Source: Argopecten irradians
Taxonomy: Eukaryota; Mollusca; Bivalvia; Pectinida; Pectinidae
Direction of reading: 5' to 3'
Length of the DNA stretch: 64,000 nt
Assembly: GCF_041381155.1 (NCBI RefSeq)
Contig: NC_091134.1
Span: 56,493,944 to 56,557,943, forward strand
The notes below the pieces were generated by a model that worked only from the letters and a program-made list of their open reading frames with translations, was not told the DNA's origin and did no database searches. Made by a program: the position numbers and the translations under genes. Below, piece by piece: positions 62,551-64,000 of this stretch (position 1 is its first letter; every line of letters begins with the position of its first letter).

Positions 62551-63744
62551 CTCTACTCTAAATTTTTGTTTTGGTAACATGTACATGTATATGTTTTGTT
62601 GTATACGTTTATTATGTTATAAGAAACGTTTTAAAAGTAAGATTATATTTCGTCTCCTTTTATTTTATTAGGAAACATCCGGAAATCTACCTTTTTCAAC
62701 TAAAGCAATAACATGATTAAATATTGAAGGAAAATAAACACTTTTTGAAATAGCATAAAACTCTTTTTTCGATACTATACTGTACACGTTACATCGAGTC
62801 GTTTAGTAAGCAATGTGGTGTGTTGAATGTTTTCATGTCGAAGACGCTCGCCATTTAAAATTCATAACAGGTAGAGGTTAATTGAAACTTGATTCAATAT
62901 ATGTATTGTGATGTTAAAATATGAACTATGAACCTATACAGATTATATAAGTTTGCTGGAGGTTATTATTAGTTCTAGCGTTTGGTAACATAGATATATG
63001 TGTATATATAGCCATTTTTTATCGGGAAATCATTCAGAGACAGATAACCGTGCCTGTGAAAATTGCCACTTTGAAAGAACTTTGATAAGCTTTACCTGAA
63101 AAGGACACCATTTCAGTATTGTGTATATGTTTATGTTGGGCCATTCGTCAAGGTATGAACAAGGTCGTATTGCCGTGGTGCTCCAGGTTAAACCGATGGT
63201 GTGCCGTGTTAACGCATTCACATCAATTCTTCAGGGGAAGTTTTATATCTCTGATCACTAGATTAGTTACAGGTGAACATTGCAGTCCTCCGTTTCACAA
63301 TCGTCAAAATAGGACACACTTGAACGAATTTGTGACCTTGGTATATTGAAAAGGTCAGGTCCCACGGATATGAAAGCAACTCTTTTTCGGGTCGATTTCA
63401 ACTTTACATAGTTATAGGTCATAGGTCAATAACACTAAAATGTTGGCAGACTGTTAATCTATGCACTAAAAACGAAACTATTTTTTAAGAAAAAGATTAG
63501 TCGTAGGTATACTTCATAAAGCAACCAGGACGCGCCTTTTCTATTTCACATCCACAGTTCCATTCAAATCCACTACAATGCTTGGTATTCACATCGTGTA
63601 AGTCTATAAGCGACAAAATCCACGGGCACTATATCTTTATACATTATCTAAGGCAGTGGAAGTAATGTGTTACAGTCAAGATAAAATCATTTGTAATGGT
63701 AGGGTAAATATTTTTGAAATGTAAGCCAAAAAGTTTATTGGCCT

Positions 63745-64000
63745 CGCCATATATAACTACTATGTCTGTATAAATATATAATAAATACTGTAGGGGGAGA
63801 TGAATATATAAATATATTATGAATACTGTAGGGAGAAATGAATATATAAATATATTATAAATACTGTAGGGGGAGATGAATATATAAATATATTATAAAT
63901 ACTCTAGGGGGAGATGCATATATAAATATATCATAAATATTGTAGGGTGAGATGAATATAAATATATTATAAATACTGTAGGGGAGACGAATATATTATA
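63745..64000. repeat. AT-rich minisatellite at the window end
   Basis: About seven units of 36-39 bp, each AATACTGTAGGGGGAGATGAA plus TATATAAATATATTATA, with small changes. The array continues past base 64000. Confidence 0.92.

Overview
The window looks like nuclear DNA of a mollusc, most likely a bivalve. It is AT-rich, with small coding exons, GT-AG introns of hundreds to thousands of bases, tRNA-derived SINEs, several non-LTR retrotransposon relics and many short inverted-repeat elements. The bivalve assignment rests on repeat style and an IAP-type gene, and is an inference. No bacterial, CRISPR or rRNA features are seen.

Layout. (1) 92-1852, + strand: last four exons of a tailless/TLX-type orphan nuclear receptor (NR2E1). 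(2) 1853-11900: long non-coding stretch with a tRNA-derived SINE, hairpins, a CR1/Jockey-type LINE fragment lying between terminal inverted repeats (7606-9913), and nested foldback/MITE sequence (10756-11580). (3) 11901-29688, + strand: a complete 19-exon gene for glutamine-dependent NAD+ synthetase (NADSYN1). The spliced reading frame is continuous for 892 codons. All glutaminase catalytic residues fall at the positions known for the human enzyme (E45, K114, C175), and the synthetase P-loop is intact. The last exon adds a polar tail of about 200 residues. (4) 29689-49600: gene-poor, repeat-rich. It holds a roughly 4.8 kb decayed endonuclease-encoding LINE (38431-43229) between two roughly 500 bp direct copies of the same flank, then a 5'-truncated L1/Tx1-type LINE with a 10 bp target-site duplication (44189-47087), and a 1 kb inverted-repeat element with a SINE inside. 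(5) 49700-57779, + strand: an inhibitor-of-apoptosis gene with three BIR domains (the first divergent), a UBA domain and a C-terminal RING. Its first exon shows a reading-frame conflict. (6) 57780-64000: non-coding, a MITE, then the first exon of an unidentified single-pass membrane protein (61793-about 62087) and a minisatellite that runs off the window end.

The three identified genes have no evident shared pathway. The most notable structural point is inside NADSYN1: an intronic minisatellite abuts exon 6, and its last units have copied the splice acceptor plus the first 21 bases of the exon, leaving two decoy acceptors at exact 51 bp spacing. The second is the indel-biased duplication around the 38-43 kb LINE, which reads more like a noisy gap-fill than natural divergence.
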